DNA of 64,000 nucleotides from Calliopum simillimum (GCA_951812925.1 OX638369.1:22101329-22165328), one strand, 5' to 3'. Numbered from the stretch's first letter, positions 35,596 through 46,666 are shown. Notes: generated by a model not told the origin, from the sequence alone. Numbers and translations are program-made.

Positions 35596-37140
35596 CTGGT
35601 TTAATGTATCTACTTACTTAAAGCTCATCACAATCAATTCACTCTATTACTAGAAGTGCCGTTGATTTTTCTGCTGTGTCTTGTTTGAAGTGTGAAACTT
35701 CACAGTTTAACGACAGGCATGTCTTTCGATTTATTAAGTTGTACAAAAGAACTTGAATCCATTTTTTCTCGCTGGGTATTAGAGCACATACATTTTAATA
35801 TACATACATATGTACACATACATATGTTTATATTATTTTACATAAAAGTATTTTAAAGCATAAAAATATGTATATAAGTTGAAACCATACTCACACTAAT
35901 ATTGAAAGGAGACACACATACACGTCTAACACATATAACCAACAGACCTTTTGCAATTAGTTTTATCACATGTTACGTGATTATAGTAGTAGGTATGTAT
36001 GTGTGTATAGAATACAAAAAAATAGATACAAAAAAACCAGAAAACCACAACCAGGTTAAAATGGTTAGAGTGATAAACATTTGGGTTAAATATTAATTTG
36101 ACTGCTTTTTTTGTCGTTGTCTCTCCAGTTTTTATGTTGACTTTGATTAGGCTACATGTTCTTATTATTGCTGTTGTTGTTTTTGTTGCCCTTGATGATT
36201 TTCATAATTTAAAAAAAAAAAAAAAATAACATCTAAGCTTAAATTTGCACAGTTTTTTTTTTTTCATTTTAATTTTTTTGTTTTTTTTTTTGTGGTATGG
36301 AATTTATGTGCCCACATCACGTACTCAATGCTTGACATTAATTACAAAACATTTTTGGCATCATTTTATTTTAATTTTATATTTCACATGTATTACATAT
36401 ATGTATGTATGCATGTGCGTAGATTTATTTATTTAATTGCTAACGAGTTGTTGTGTTATTGTTGTTGTAATTGGTGTAATTATGTGGTAACTCTTGTCAT
36501 TTATATTTTTGGCTTAAATTTTGTAAGGGTTATCACAAAAATATACAACATTTTTTGATTCATAAAGAATATATCCCAAAGGATAATGCCAAGAAGTGGC
36601 AATTAGCTGTTTCAAATGAAGTTTTATGTTGACTTCAGACTAAAAAACAATTCTGAAAAAAATCTGAACCCTTGTACTACAGGGTCAAAAATGGTACGTA
36701 ATAAATTTTCTAAATTAATATCACATGCCAACAAGGTTTTGTTGCCAAGCATTTCCGAAGTAAATTTATGCGTGAAATTCAAATCCGCGGTCAAAATTTA
36801 CTTACCACCTCAGGATTTGGAGATATTTGAGTTTAAACTCATGAAACATGGCCATTTTGGCCATATCTCGTAGTTCTATTTTGTTTCCTGAAAATGAGCT
36901 CTTAAAAACTGCCATGCGATAATTCTTTTAAAAGTTATGGCTGATTCTGACATCTTATGTCATCTTGAAATCCCATAAAACGGGTAAAATGACACGACTT
37001 TCGATTGCATGACATCATCTTGAATCTTTAATAATTTTTGAAGAAAGTGTTATGTGAAACATTTCAAGACCTCGTTTTTAAGGTAAATAATGGTACTCAG
37101 TAATGAATTATTCAAAAAAAGTAAAAAAGTACTAATTTTT
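35596..37140. other. Unassigned DNA
   Basis: Contains (TACA)n at 35795-35825, poly-A at 36210-36227 and poly-T at 36252-36292. 36550-36900 is less AT-rich and holds GTTTAAACTCATGAAACATGGCCATTTTGGCCATATCTCG, a phrase that resembles the style of the modules at 40190 and 44160. An 85-codon frame at 36616-36873 lies in it, with no recognised motif. Confidence 0.4.
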
Positions 37141-37149
37141 CGTAAAGGG

Positions 37150-37889
37150 GAGGGGGGCTAGTGTGGACTGGGGGCTAGTGTGGACAAATTCAAATTCCCG
37201 CGCCGTTTTGAATTTTTTGTTTCTGTTTTATATTTTTCAAGATGGTATTTGCACTCTGCATCACCAAAAAAAAATTCATTTGTTGACAGTTCAGCTTTCC
37301 ATGATAACGTAACCGAACGTGTTTTACGCAGCAAAAGGTAATTTTTTTGTTGTTTCGTAATTTCAGTGATACTTTTAAACTAATTATTCTTCTGCTGTAG
37401 TGCTAATAGATAATACAACTTAAAATAGTGTTTATTTAAACCACTGCTATTATTTTTGAAGAACTTTACCGTAAGGTTAAGAAAAATATATTTTTGGTTA
37501 AAAAGACATGAAGGGGCTAGTGTGGACAACTGAAATGGGGCTAGTGTGGAAATGTTCGCAGCAGCGGAAATGACTCCAGAAATCGTCAGACCATTTCTAG
37601 AAGCCGTTCAAAAAAATTACGTTACTAAAAAGAAAAAACGACAGATTCACGTATCCCGAATTACCGGATACCAGCGAAATTTACCGAAATGAAAGAGTGG
37701 CAAAGCTGCAACCACAACAACTGTCGGAAACATCTCGATCTGCAAGTTATAACAACATGGACAAAAAGTATTTTATATTGGCCAAATTGTCACGATTCAC
37801 GGTTCTCAAGTTTTTGTATGAATTATCAAGTTTCTTATGGTGTCCACATTAGCCCCCAGTTAAATCAATGGTTATCCACACTAGTCCCG
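37150..37889 (+). mobile_element. GGGGCTAGTGTGGAC element, pogo/Tigger-like
   Basis: The left side has two direct copies of GGGGGCTAGTGTGGAC (37153 and 37171). The right side has the inverted forms GTCCACATTAGCCCCC (37841) and TCCACACTAGTCCCG ending at 37889, followed by TA. Two more plus-strand copies lie inside (37513 and 37537). A 46-codon frame at 37552-37692 reads MTPEIVRPFLEAVQKN, then K/R-rich sequence. This matches the C-terminal tail style of pogo/Tigger transposases (I-T-P-E-x-V-R-P-F-P-K-A). A shift to the next frame continues as PELPDTSEIYRNERVAKLQ. The catalytic domain is absent, so this is an internally deleted, inactive copy. Confidence 0.6.
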
Positions 37890-38369
37890 TATAATTGATT
37901 TTAACGATTTTTTGGGTTTCGGGATAAAATTTCGACCTGTTCAGCAACTAGTAGTGAAATTTTATAACAAATATTTCTTTGGTACATACTGACTCAATAT
38001 TTCCCTGTTTTGGGTGTCATTTTGTACCCTTTTAAGAAAAGGGCAAAAATTACCCACATGTGGGGGTCAAACAGGGTTAAAATTTGCTACAAAAATATTC
38101 CTTGCAATATCCTGCATAAGTTTATTGAACACATGATACACCTCAGATGTAAGGATACTATAGTTAAATTAATCGACTTAACATAAGAATGCTGTATATT
38201 TGTTTTTTTCGTGTACAGTAGGTTAAAAAACTTCAAAAATCGATAAAAAAAAAAAATTTACGTGCTGAAGAAAAACGACGAGACACGGGTATTTTTTTTA
38301 ACGTCTTCTTTAAGAATTTCTTGGATTTTCTAATGTGTTTTTTTTTTTTTTTTTTGTGTCGAACAGTGT
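37890..38369. other. Unassigned AT-rich DNA
   Basis: No recognised feature. A poly-A run lies at 38245-38258 and a poly-T run at 38336-38356. Confidence 0.5.
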
Positions 38370-38530
38370 AGTCAGTAGCTGCGTACCAAATAATATCAAA
38401 ATATCTAACATTGTTCACAAGATATGACCAGATTAAATTTAAAATTTAGGGCATTGCCACTCCTCTTGATGAGTATCTGCAAAGTCACAGCTTATTTCAC
38501 ACTTCATTATATACTAAAATGCACTATCTT
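38370..38530 (+). repeat. GCCACTCCTC-core repeat fragment
   Basis: TGCGTACCAAATAATATCAA, then AAGATATGACCAGATTAAA, TTTAAAATTTAGGGCATTGCCACTCC, and GAGTATCTGCAAA match, in order, the stretch at about 43090-43230. It is one more dispersed copy of that family. Confidence 0.65.
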
Positions 38531-39828
38531 TTTAAAACTTCGTTTCAATTGTTACAGTTGTGCTTGAAGAAACTAGTGGCAAAGTTTTTATTTTTAATTT
38601 TTTACAATTTTAAGTCGTAAAGGAAGAAGAGAAGTTTCTGATACCAGATTTGGATTGAGCATTGCAAAATTTGTGCTTGTTTCCAATATTTTTTTTTTCT
38701 TTTCATAAGTATCTTAGGTATTGTTTAAAATACTAAATAATTCCGTCGCAGCTCCAAAATAATTTTAAATAAAATAAAAAAACAAATTTTTAAAAAAAAA
38801 TCTTCAAAATTCGAAATTATTCTTAAGGACTTCCGGTGAAAAGGCTTTATTGACTTTACTATTGATTGCGTCTAGCATTTCATTTATTCAAATCAAAGTA
38901 AACTAACAGCGATATATTTCTTATATTAAAAAAAGTACATGTAAATGCCAAGATAACATAATTTTGAAGAAAAATTTTAGATATCTTGACAACATAAGCA
39001 ATAACACGACAACGAGAAAAAAAGTCGAAAATCTAAGAGAATTCATAAAAAGAAAAGAAAAATAACAAAGTGCTTTATTGTGCATCCTCTGAACACTTAC
39101 ATATTTGTGTAACAATTTGACCCTATTTCATTGTGTGTGTTGAGATGAAATTTTTCGTACAAGTGGGAGAGAAACTTTTGCGACACGTAAAAAAGTTATT
39201 TTTATGTAGGTACATACATTACTTCTTTTTTACTACAAAAAATATTCAAAGATATGTAAGAAGAAGGGGAAAAAAGTTAAGAAAAATGTTTACAAAATGT
39301 AGTAAAAATGCAGCTAAAAAATGCAACACTGTCCCTTATGCAATAACGTATACTATGTACATACACATACATATGCACAAATGTGCAAAGTGTACTTGCA
39401 GCGTATGTAAATGTAAATTCGATTCGCAAATATTGCCAATCTGACAGTGCATGTGTTTGTGTGTGTTTTTTTGTTTGTTGATGTTTTTATTTGCAAACAG
39501 TGTGCACTAGTGTGTGTAATGATATGTAAGTAGGATTAGTTGTATATTTTTATTGCAATTTTTTTTTTTTTTTTATCTCTTCATACTACTTTGCAACTAT
39601 TGCACTTAAAATGTTTCGTATTTTGTTTGCTGTCACTTTGGCATTATTCCTTCTGAGTTTTTTTCGAATTTTTTTTTACAAAATTGTTTGTTTTTTACTG
39701 CTGATTTGTAAATGTTATGATCTGAGTTGTTTGTTTTTTTTTTTTGGCTTTTTTTGAGCCTCTGCTGGCCTTTAAACGTACAAGGTCTTTAGGCAAGCAA
39801 ATTCCTGAAAATCACATACAGATAAATT
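38531..39828. other. Unassigned AT-rich DNA
   Basis: No recognised feature. A 103-codon plus frame (39133-39444) is lysine/cysteine-rich and carries CxxC-like spacing by chance (KCAKCTCSVCKCK). There is no start context or homology that I can see. Confidence 0.4.
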
Positions 39829-40465
39829 ACACAGTCCTGCGTTTTTGGAAAAAGTTAAAAAAGTATGAAATGAGAGTAGGTAATTTTTATAGATTTTTGA
39901 TTGTTGAATCCGAATATGACCTCCGATTCACTCCATCACGTCTGAGATCCGAGTTATTCTTTACTTAATGTGCAAGAAACGCTATTTTCAGACATATTGC
40001 GTACATCCTGAAAGTTGTCTAGTTCACTTTTGACAGCGGCATTGAATAGCCCCAAGCTTCTTCTTAAAAACGTAGTTCTAACTTTTTCAATTTAATTATT
40101 AGTTTCCAAAATATCAACGATTGAAGTAAAGATATCGCTAATCCCTGTAAAAGACTAAATTTAATTTGTATACCTTTACTTCAATGAATGATATCTCGGA
40201 AAGTAATGATCGAATTGGAAAAATTAAAAATAAACTTTAAAGAAAAAGCTCTGCGCTATTTAATGCCGCTGTCAAAAGTGAACTAGGCTACTTTAAGGAT
40301 GTATGCCATATGTCTGAAAATAGTTTTTCTTACACCTTAAATCAAAGATAACTCGGATCTCAGAAGTGATGGAGCAAATCGAAAGTCATCTTCGAATTTA
40401 GCTAGTAAAAATCTATAAAAATCACCTACTCTGTTCTCAAACTTTTTTTCATCGCAGGACTGTGT
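39829..40465. mobile_element. Foldback element with ~300 bp arms
   Basis: ACACAGTCCTGC at 39829 and its complement GCAGGACTGTGT at 40454-40465 mark the outer ends. The arms (to about 40128 and from about 40172) are inverted copies with a centre near 40147. Both arms open a similar frame: RVGNFYRFLIVESEYDLRFT on the plus strand and RVGDFYRFLLAKFEDDFRFA on the minus strand. This confirms the symmetry at the protein-reading level but does not show that it codes. The core phrase CAGCGGCATT and TCACTTTTGACAG are kept in both arms. Confidence 0.85.
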
Positions 40466-41859
40466 TATTCGAAAACTGAGTTTTGAGATTTTAGAATAAA
40501 ACAACTTATTGAAATATAAGTTATATAGGTACAATACAAAAAAAGGTGTGTATTTTGGTTCTAACTAAAATATGCTCCTTGGTATGGAGTAACTTAGGTT
40601 ACCTTTTTATTTTTTGCCAATTTCTACAAAAGCAATTGTAGTAGGTTAGCTTGGTCAATTTATTTGTATTAGTTAGGTATTCTATTTTTTTTTTTTACTA
40701 TTTGATGATTTATATAGGAGAATGTCGTATAGGTTGGGACGCCGTATAAGTTGGGACAGCCGTTTTTCTTGAATTTCCGATACTGGCGACACCTATGTTT
40801 CAACTGTCGAAGTAAAGTCTGTTTATAACCTAACGTTTCATGTGCAAAAGATCAAAGAACTCTTGTTGATTATATCCATACCAAACAAAGAGTAAATTGT
40901 CATATCAAAAAGATCTTTTCGATAGTTTCTGCGTGTTCGTAATTTTCCGAATTTAAACCAATTATTTCATGTAAGTGTGTTCAATGTGTCTTGTATTCCG
41001 TGTATTTTCATTGCGTGAAAGAGTACTTGAAAAGTATTGTTGTGGCAAATATTATTTTTGGGCTTTCACGAAATGGCAACTTTGTTAAGGTTGGGACACT
41101 CATGTCGTATAAGTTGGGACAGCATTTTTTTTATTCCAAGGCATGCGATACCATTTAAATTATATTTTTACAATATTTGATGAATGCAGTTGTATTTATA
41201 ATAATTAAAAAGCATTTATTAATGAATTTTTGAAGATTGTGACGCATTTATGTGCCATGAGTTTGACAAGTTCACTAACGCACGAAAAACCGATCGTGGA
41301 ATTACCGATTTCAATTCATTGGTCGCAGAGATCAAGGAAATAGAATTGGTTAAGGCATTCAATCCACCAGAAAAGCTTATAAAATCCCGAAAAGCAGTTT
41401 GGCGAGGTATACCCAGAAAGTGAATGATAAAATTAATGACATTTCAACCATTGATGACGATGCATTGTTATAGCTGGTTAAAAGAGTTGCTTCGCACCCC
41501 AATCCGTTGATGTTATCTTGTGTCTCGCACAAGAAGTACCTTAAATATAAAAGTACCTGGAGACCGATCGCTGCACGGTCAACAATCTAATCTTATTATT
41601 TTAGTCGATGTTTTTATTCATAGCTATTTTTCGTTATGAAACTTGTATCTTTTCACTTCTAACGGTCATGCTTTCAAAATGATAAATAAACCGATGAGAA
41701 TAATAATAAGAAAAAACTCGGAAAGCATCGAATGGTATAGAAAAATATCAAAAACTCAAATTTTTTTTTGGCGAAATAGAATGCCCTAAAATAAATAAAT
41801 GGGATATGCCACGCACCTAAAATATTTTGTCTTTTGTATGGCGGCTGAAATATCTTATC

Positions 41860-42115
41860 TTCAAAGGATCATAACTCGGAAAATAAGAATCCCATTGGAA
41901 AAATCCGAAAAGATATTTGGACAAGGAAGAGTGTAACTATTTGATGCTATTAATAAAAAAGAATTTCACCTTTTTTGTAGCTACGCTGTAAGACTGAACA
42001 CAGCGTTTTCTTCAACTTCAAGCAAGGATATTTAAAACTTCTGCAGGTATAATGACAGTTCTGCTGATGAAGACGGACTTAGCGTCAAAATGTACATAAG
42101 ACTGCATATAAGAAT
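41860..42115 (+). repeat. CTCGGAAA-type dispersed module
   Basis: TCATAACTCGGAAAATAAGA, CCCATTGGAAAAATC, then GATATTTGGACAAGGAAGAG and TTGATGCTATT, followed by a CGCTGTAAGACTGAACACAG phrase. The same order, with many changes, is present in both arms of the foldback at 39829-40465 and at 44140-44400. Confidence 0.6.
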
Positions 42116-42177
42116 TAAACAGTTCATTCCATTTTTTTTTGTGCCTGAGTTATTAACCAAAATTTTTATTTTGATAA

Positions 42178-43330
42178 AAAAAATGGGCGTGGCAATTATT
42201 AAACAAAGTCTTCTTTTTGTTATGCTTTAGATACTCTTGATTCAGATCCGCATACCAAATTTCATCAAAATATGTTGTATCATTTGCGAGAAATAGCATT
42301 GAATGTGTTTTACTTGTATGGGAGGTTCCACGCGCACTTTCGATATTTTGCCTACTTTCAGGTCGTAGGTGTCTAAAAAGAAGTAGACTCCCTATAGTTA
42401 AATTCAGAAAGATTACTTTAATAGGTTTCTTTTTATAGCGCATTATATTTTTGTGGGCGATGCCACGCCCTTCAACGAGTTTTCCCATTATAACGGCATA
42501 TTACATATTAATACTTGTTTGCAGACGTAACAGCTCCTAAATTTTCATCAAAATTGTCGGAGTCGTTTTCGAGTAATAATGAATCAAAATTTTCAAGGGT
42601 TAAAAAGTGGGCGTGGCACTTATTCGATTCCGCCCACTTTTTGTTTGTTACAAGGTATTATTAAGCAGTACCTACAGACCAAATTTCACTGAAATACCTT
42701 GTAAAATTTGCGAGAAATAGCATGTAACGTATTTTGCTTGTATGGGAGGTTCCACGCGCAACGGCGATATTTTGCCTACTTTCAGGTCGTAGGTTTCTAA
42801 TAGCAAGTTGACTCCCTTTAGTTAAATTCAGAAGGATTGCTTTAGTAGTTTTCTTTTCATAGCGCACTATATTTTTGTGGGCGGTGCCACGCCCTTCACC
42901 GAGTTTTCCCAATATAACGGCATATTACATATTAATACTTGTTTGCAGACGTAACTTCTCTTAAATTTTCATTAAAATTGTTAAAGTCGTTTTCGAGTAA
43001 TATTGAATCAAAATTTTCAAGGGCTAAAAATTGGGCGTGGCACTTCTTCGATCCCGCCCAATTTTTGTCTATTTCAAAACATTATTAAATCGTACCTTCT
43101 CACCAAAATTTATTGAAATATCTTGTATGGTTTGCGAGTTATGACCATATCAAATTTAAAATTTAATGCGATGCCACGCCCTCTGGTGAGCATTTACAAA
43201 ATTCAAACCTAGCTCATTCTTCATTGTATGCTAATATCTAACACTATACCAAGTTTCATTGAAATCGAGAAAAAAATATTGCGTACAAAAAAACAAACAA
43301 ACAAACAAACATACAATTTTATCTCGTATA
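42178..43330 (+). repeat. Three ~424 bp modules with GTGGGCGTGGC core
   Basis: GGGCGTGGCA starts at about 42184, 42608 and 43032, a spacing of 424. Between them the modules match closely. Shared phrases are TTGTATGGGAGGTTCCACGC, CTACTTTCAGGTCGTAGG, GGGCGNTGCCACGCCCTTCA, GTTTTCCCATTATAACGGCA and GTCGTTTTCGAGTAATA. GGGCGTGGCA...CCGCCCA pairs form hairpins. The last module runs into (CAAA)n at 43285-43316, then TTTTATCTCGTATAAG, a 3' end style of fly LINE-derived repeats. Parallel minus-strand frames at 42153-42488 and 42661-42912 (both starting MGKL-EGRG-AHKNI) are made by the repeat. Confidence 0.85.
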
Positions 43331-43933
43331 AGAAGAGAAGATATGCGGAACAGTTTCTTCAACTGTACAAACTGCGAATCATATTAGGCGGAATGATATA
43401 TTTTTACCCAAATTGTTTCTTTGAAACATGACGTTTCAATAAATATTCTTATAAAAATAATATCATGCAGATCAATTTAACTTTTTGGCTCACTTTGTGA
43501 TTTTTGTAAGTGTCCCAACTTAAATGGTAAATTTTTTTTCGGCAAAAAAAGTTGTCTCCATTGAAATGGCTATAACACTTGACTTCATCACGATGTCAAA
43601 TAACTTTCCATAAAAAAGTTGTAGCCGATGACCATACCTTTTTATTGGTTAATTTAAATTAACAATTTTTCCATCCATTTCAAAACCACTGACCAAAAAT
43701 AAAACCCGTCCCAACCTATACGACATTCCCCTACTAAAATATTAACATTTTCAAGCGTGAGGCCAGTTAAATTGAAAGTACCTAAAAATAGCTGAAAAAG
43801 AAGTGTCGGGTAATGTGGATCACCTTGTCCATTTCCTAAAGTAGTACCGTTTTTCGCAATTTTTGTTGACTAAAAGTCTAGTAGTATTTTTTTAGATAAT
43901 ATTTGCTATGAAATAGCTTTATAGGCTTATTAA

Positions 43934-44840
43934 CCCTTTCAGGACCGTAAGGAATTGGGAAATTGCGCAACCATGTTAGCTATTTATAATGGTCTATTGG
44001 GCGTCCAGAAAACATTTTTTAAAATAAAAATTCAAAAAATATTAACGGTTTTTCTGGAATTTTCTGGGACATATGTGTCCCTATGGTCGTTAAGGGAGAC
44101 TTTTTCCCCATACATTTCATATGGGAAAAAGATGACCTTATTTCAAAGGGTGATATTTCGGAAAGTAAAGGTCCAATTGAAAAAATTTAAAGATATATTT
44201 TGATAAGTAAGGTTAAAGCTAATAGATACATCAAAAGAATCAAACTGCATCATCTCCTGAAACTTCACCGTAAGATTCAAAAGACCACTTTCTCAGCTTC
44301 AGAAACGGATATCACGAAATCCTGTAGTATATGAGCAATTCTGGCCTCGGATTTAAATTCAGTGTCAAAAAGAACGTTCTAACAGGTTAATTAAATGTTT
44401 TTATTTTGATTGTCTGTGAAATTGGTTAAATTGTAGTACAAAAGTGAGTTGAAAAGTTACCTTTAAAGACCATAGGGTGTCTCATTTTGAATTTTATGAT
44501 TTATCAATATACTTAAGTTAAATAATGGTTCAATTAATATATAATACAACAATTTACTAACCTGACAACAATTAATTCACACTATAAAATACTTAAAAAC
44601 AATTTAACACCTATAAATTCTTCTGCTGTAAGGTATAGCAATAGTGCACCACACAAACCGTCACATTAGAATGCTCATACAAAAATAACCGTTCTTCTGA
44701 TGATGTTGCCAGATTTAATTGAAATGAAAGAAGCGTTGAGAAACTGATAAATGTCAAAATTACATATATCTGTTTCTTAACTATTTAAATATAATTTATT
44801 TTTTTCTTGGGACACATATGCCCCTATGGTCGTCAAAGGG
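43934..44840. mobile_element. 907 bp piggyBac-like element with TTAA flanks
   Basis: TTAA at 43930-43933 and at 44841-44844 flank an element that begins CCCTTTCAGGACCGTAAGG and ends, read inward, CCCTTTGACGACCATAGGG (15 of 19 identical). TTAA duplication and CCC termini are the hallmark of piggyBac transposons. There is no transposase. The right terminus phrase (GGGACACATATGCCCCTATGG...) is also present in direct orientation inside, at about 44065-44100 (GGGACATATGTGTCCCTATGG), so the element carries an internal copy of its own end. An 82-codon frame at 43955-44203 crosses this and is not convincing. Confidence 0.85.
44140..44400 (+). repeat. TTCGGAAAGTAAAGGTCC dispersed module
   Basis: This is a further copy of the CTCGGAAA-type module (see 41860), lying inside the piggyBac-like element: ATATTTCGGAAAGTAAAGGT, CCAATTGAAAAAATTTAAAG, then CACCGTAAGATTCAAAAG and CAGCTTCAGAAACGGATATC. 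Confidence 0.6.
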
Positions 44841-45038
44841 TTAAAGGATATTTTTTTATATTATAAACCAAATTCATACCAACAAGTGATTAAGTAATAA
44901 GGGTTTTCGAATCATACGTAAGATAGTACTCCACATCACTCAAGATCGGGTGTCTCACACATGGAATAAGCTTTTTAATGTGTAATAGTTTTCAAAGTTG
45001 ATATACGGTATATATTATGGGGTAGTCCACATTACCCG

Positions 45039-45797
45039 ATTGTATCATTTTTTGAAATAATCATTGATTATAAAAAATAAATCTAAAATCAGACTTGCTT
45101 ATGCATTTTTTCATTGAATAATAGTTCGATAGTTGCACAAGAGTTACTTGAATTTTAGAAAACAGAGTTCTGAGGAAGTTATTGTATTTAGTTATTCACA
45201 AAGTACTACAAACAAGTAAACTTGACCTCACAGCATATGCTAAGAAATTGCACACGAATAACTAGCATAATAGAAAAGCCGAAGAGCGTAAAGAATATAT
45301 TTTTTTCGCATTTTAATGTGCACAAATAACCAGAATTTTTGTAAAGTCCTTAATATAAGAAATAAAAGGGTACCCACATTACCCTCATAGTCCACATTAT
45401 CCTAAATTACTCTATTATAGGAACTTTCACAAAATATTTGACGCACGAGCGTGAAATTTATCAGCATCTAAAGCGAAGTCAAATAGTAGGGTCTCAGAAG
45501 CATTATATTTTGGGAAAAGTCAAAATACCGAAAAACATATTTCAGTTTCATTAGGTGCCGTCATTCTAGATCCCATTGGCTCAGACAAAGAGAACTTATA
45601 GCTGTCTTGAAATTCATAAATAATTTGGAACTACCTGAGTGACGAAGGAGGTTATGTAAAGTGTACTTTAGGTCCTAGAATATAGCATAGTCTAAGTATC
45701 ATCATGCTACTATATAAAAAACAACATCTGTCTCTCTGTCTGTGACTCCATAACTCGAGAACTATTTGTACGATTTGAATGATTTTGTTTCTTTCAA
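45039..45797. other. Unassigned DNA
   Basis: Inverted GGGTAATGTGG-type copies lie at 45366-45400. 45700-45790 holds CTGTCTCTCTGTCTGTGACT then CATAACTCGAGAAC, a phrase style common in fly repeats. No gene recognised. Confidence 0.45.
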
Positions 45798-46666
45798 AAT
45801 AACACAGGTTTACAAAATGAAAAAATGTTATAGCGTTTTGACCAGACTATGAGTTTCCTAGGGACTTTGACTTCCTGAATCCAAATCCGGGGTCCGATTT
45901 TTTCCAGAACGTCTGAGAAAAAATATTTCAAGGTCACATGGAGGTCAAAATGCTCATGTGTCGTTTAGTGATAAATTCGTTACAATTCCGAAACTAATTT
46001 TATATCATTGAATTCTTAGTTCTGAAAAAGAATATGTGATCAAAAAGGGTCTCTCGGGCCTAGTTTAGGAGATATAGCCATCGGAAGATCTGGATATATC
46101 TTCTATGAAAACCGCTATAAGTTAGGAACCACTGGTTGGATTTGGAAAATATTGGTATCATATGAAAGGTATTTTGTTGTTGTTGTTGTTGGTTTTGTTG
46201 ATGTATCTGTTGTTGTAATTGAAAAATTTCTCAAAACTTCAAAAAGTTCATATCTCCAAAGCTATGAATCCAATTGAAAATATTTAAGAGGTTGTCAAAT
46301 TACCTTTTTCAAATCCATCCAGGGGTTCCCGACTTATAGCGGTTTTCATAGAAAATATATCCGGATCTTCCGATGGCCACATCTCCGAAACTAGGTCCGA
46401 GATACCCTTTTTGATCACATATACTTTTTAAGGACAAAGAACTCAATGATAAAAAATTAGTTTCAGAGTTTTAGCGAATTTATCACCAAACGACGCATGA
46501 ACCCCATTTTGACCTCCGTATGACCTTGAAATCTTTTTTCTTAGACGTTCTGAAAAAAACGGACCCCGGATTCGGATTCAGGACGTCAAAGTCCCTAGGA
46601 AACACATAGTCTGGTCAAAACGCCATGACATTTTTTTTTTTTTTTTGTAAGCCTGTGTAATTATTA
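45798..46666. mobile_element. ~870 bp palindromic foldback element
   Basis: The left arm (45798-about 46155) and right arm (about 46305-46666) are inverted copies, centred at about 46232. Outer words are AATAACACAGGTTTAC and, read inward, AATAATTACACAGGCTTAC. Shared phrases include GTTTTGACCAGACTATG, CCTAGGGACTTTGACNTCCTG, GACGTTCTGA and ATATCCNGATCTTCCGATGGC. The loop holds a GTT microsatellite at 46177-46205. No coding sequence is present. Confidence 0.9.

Larger units (their letters stand above)
40717..43731. mobile_element. 3015 bp TIR transposon with TA duplications
   Basis: The left end at 40717 and the right end at 43731 are inverted repeats of 27 bases including the TA, with one mismatch (TAGGRGAATGTCGTATAGGT, then TGGGACG). 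TA flanks both sides (40715-40716 and 43732-43733), the target of Tc1/mariner/pogo transposons. Extra copies of CGTATAAGTTGGGACAG lie inside the left end (40743 and 41103) and TTGGGAC-type copies near 41092 and 43513. A weak coding trace at about 41270-41480 (KTDRGITDFNSLVAEIK) has the look of a pogo-type helix-turn-helix head, but it is short and broken. Most of the interior (41800-43330) is filled by other repeats. Confidence 0.85.
43807..45038. mobile_element. CGGGTAATGTGGA element
   Basis: The left end CGGGTAATGTGGATCACC (43807) and the right end, which reads inward CGGGTAATGTGGACTACC (ending at 45038), are inverted repeats with two mismatches in 18. Further inverted copies (ACATTACCCTC and CCACATTATCCT) at 45366-45400 show the true right end could lie further out. 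The interior is mostly the nested piggyBac-like element. Flanking duplications are not clear. Confidence 0.55.

Noticed and set aside
39133..39444. Cysteine-rich tail (KCAKCTCSVCKCK) resembling a zinc cluster
   Set aside because: Arises from TGCAAATGT/TGTAAATGT words next to CATACA repeats. No family match and poor spacing.
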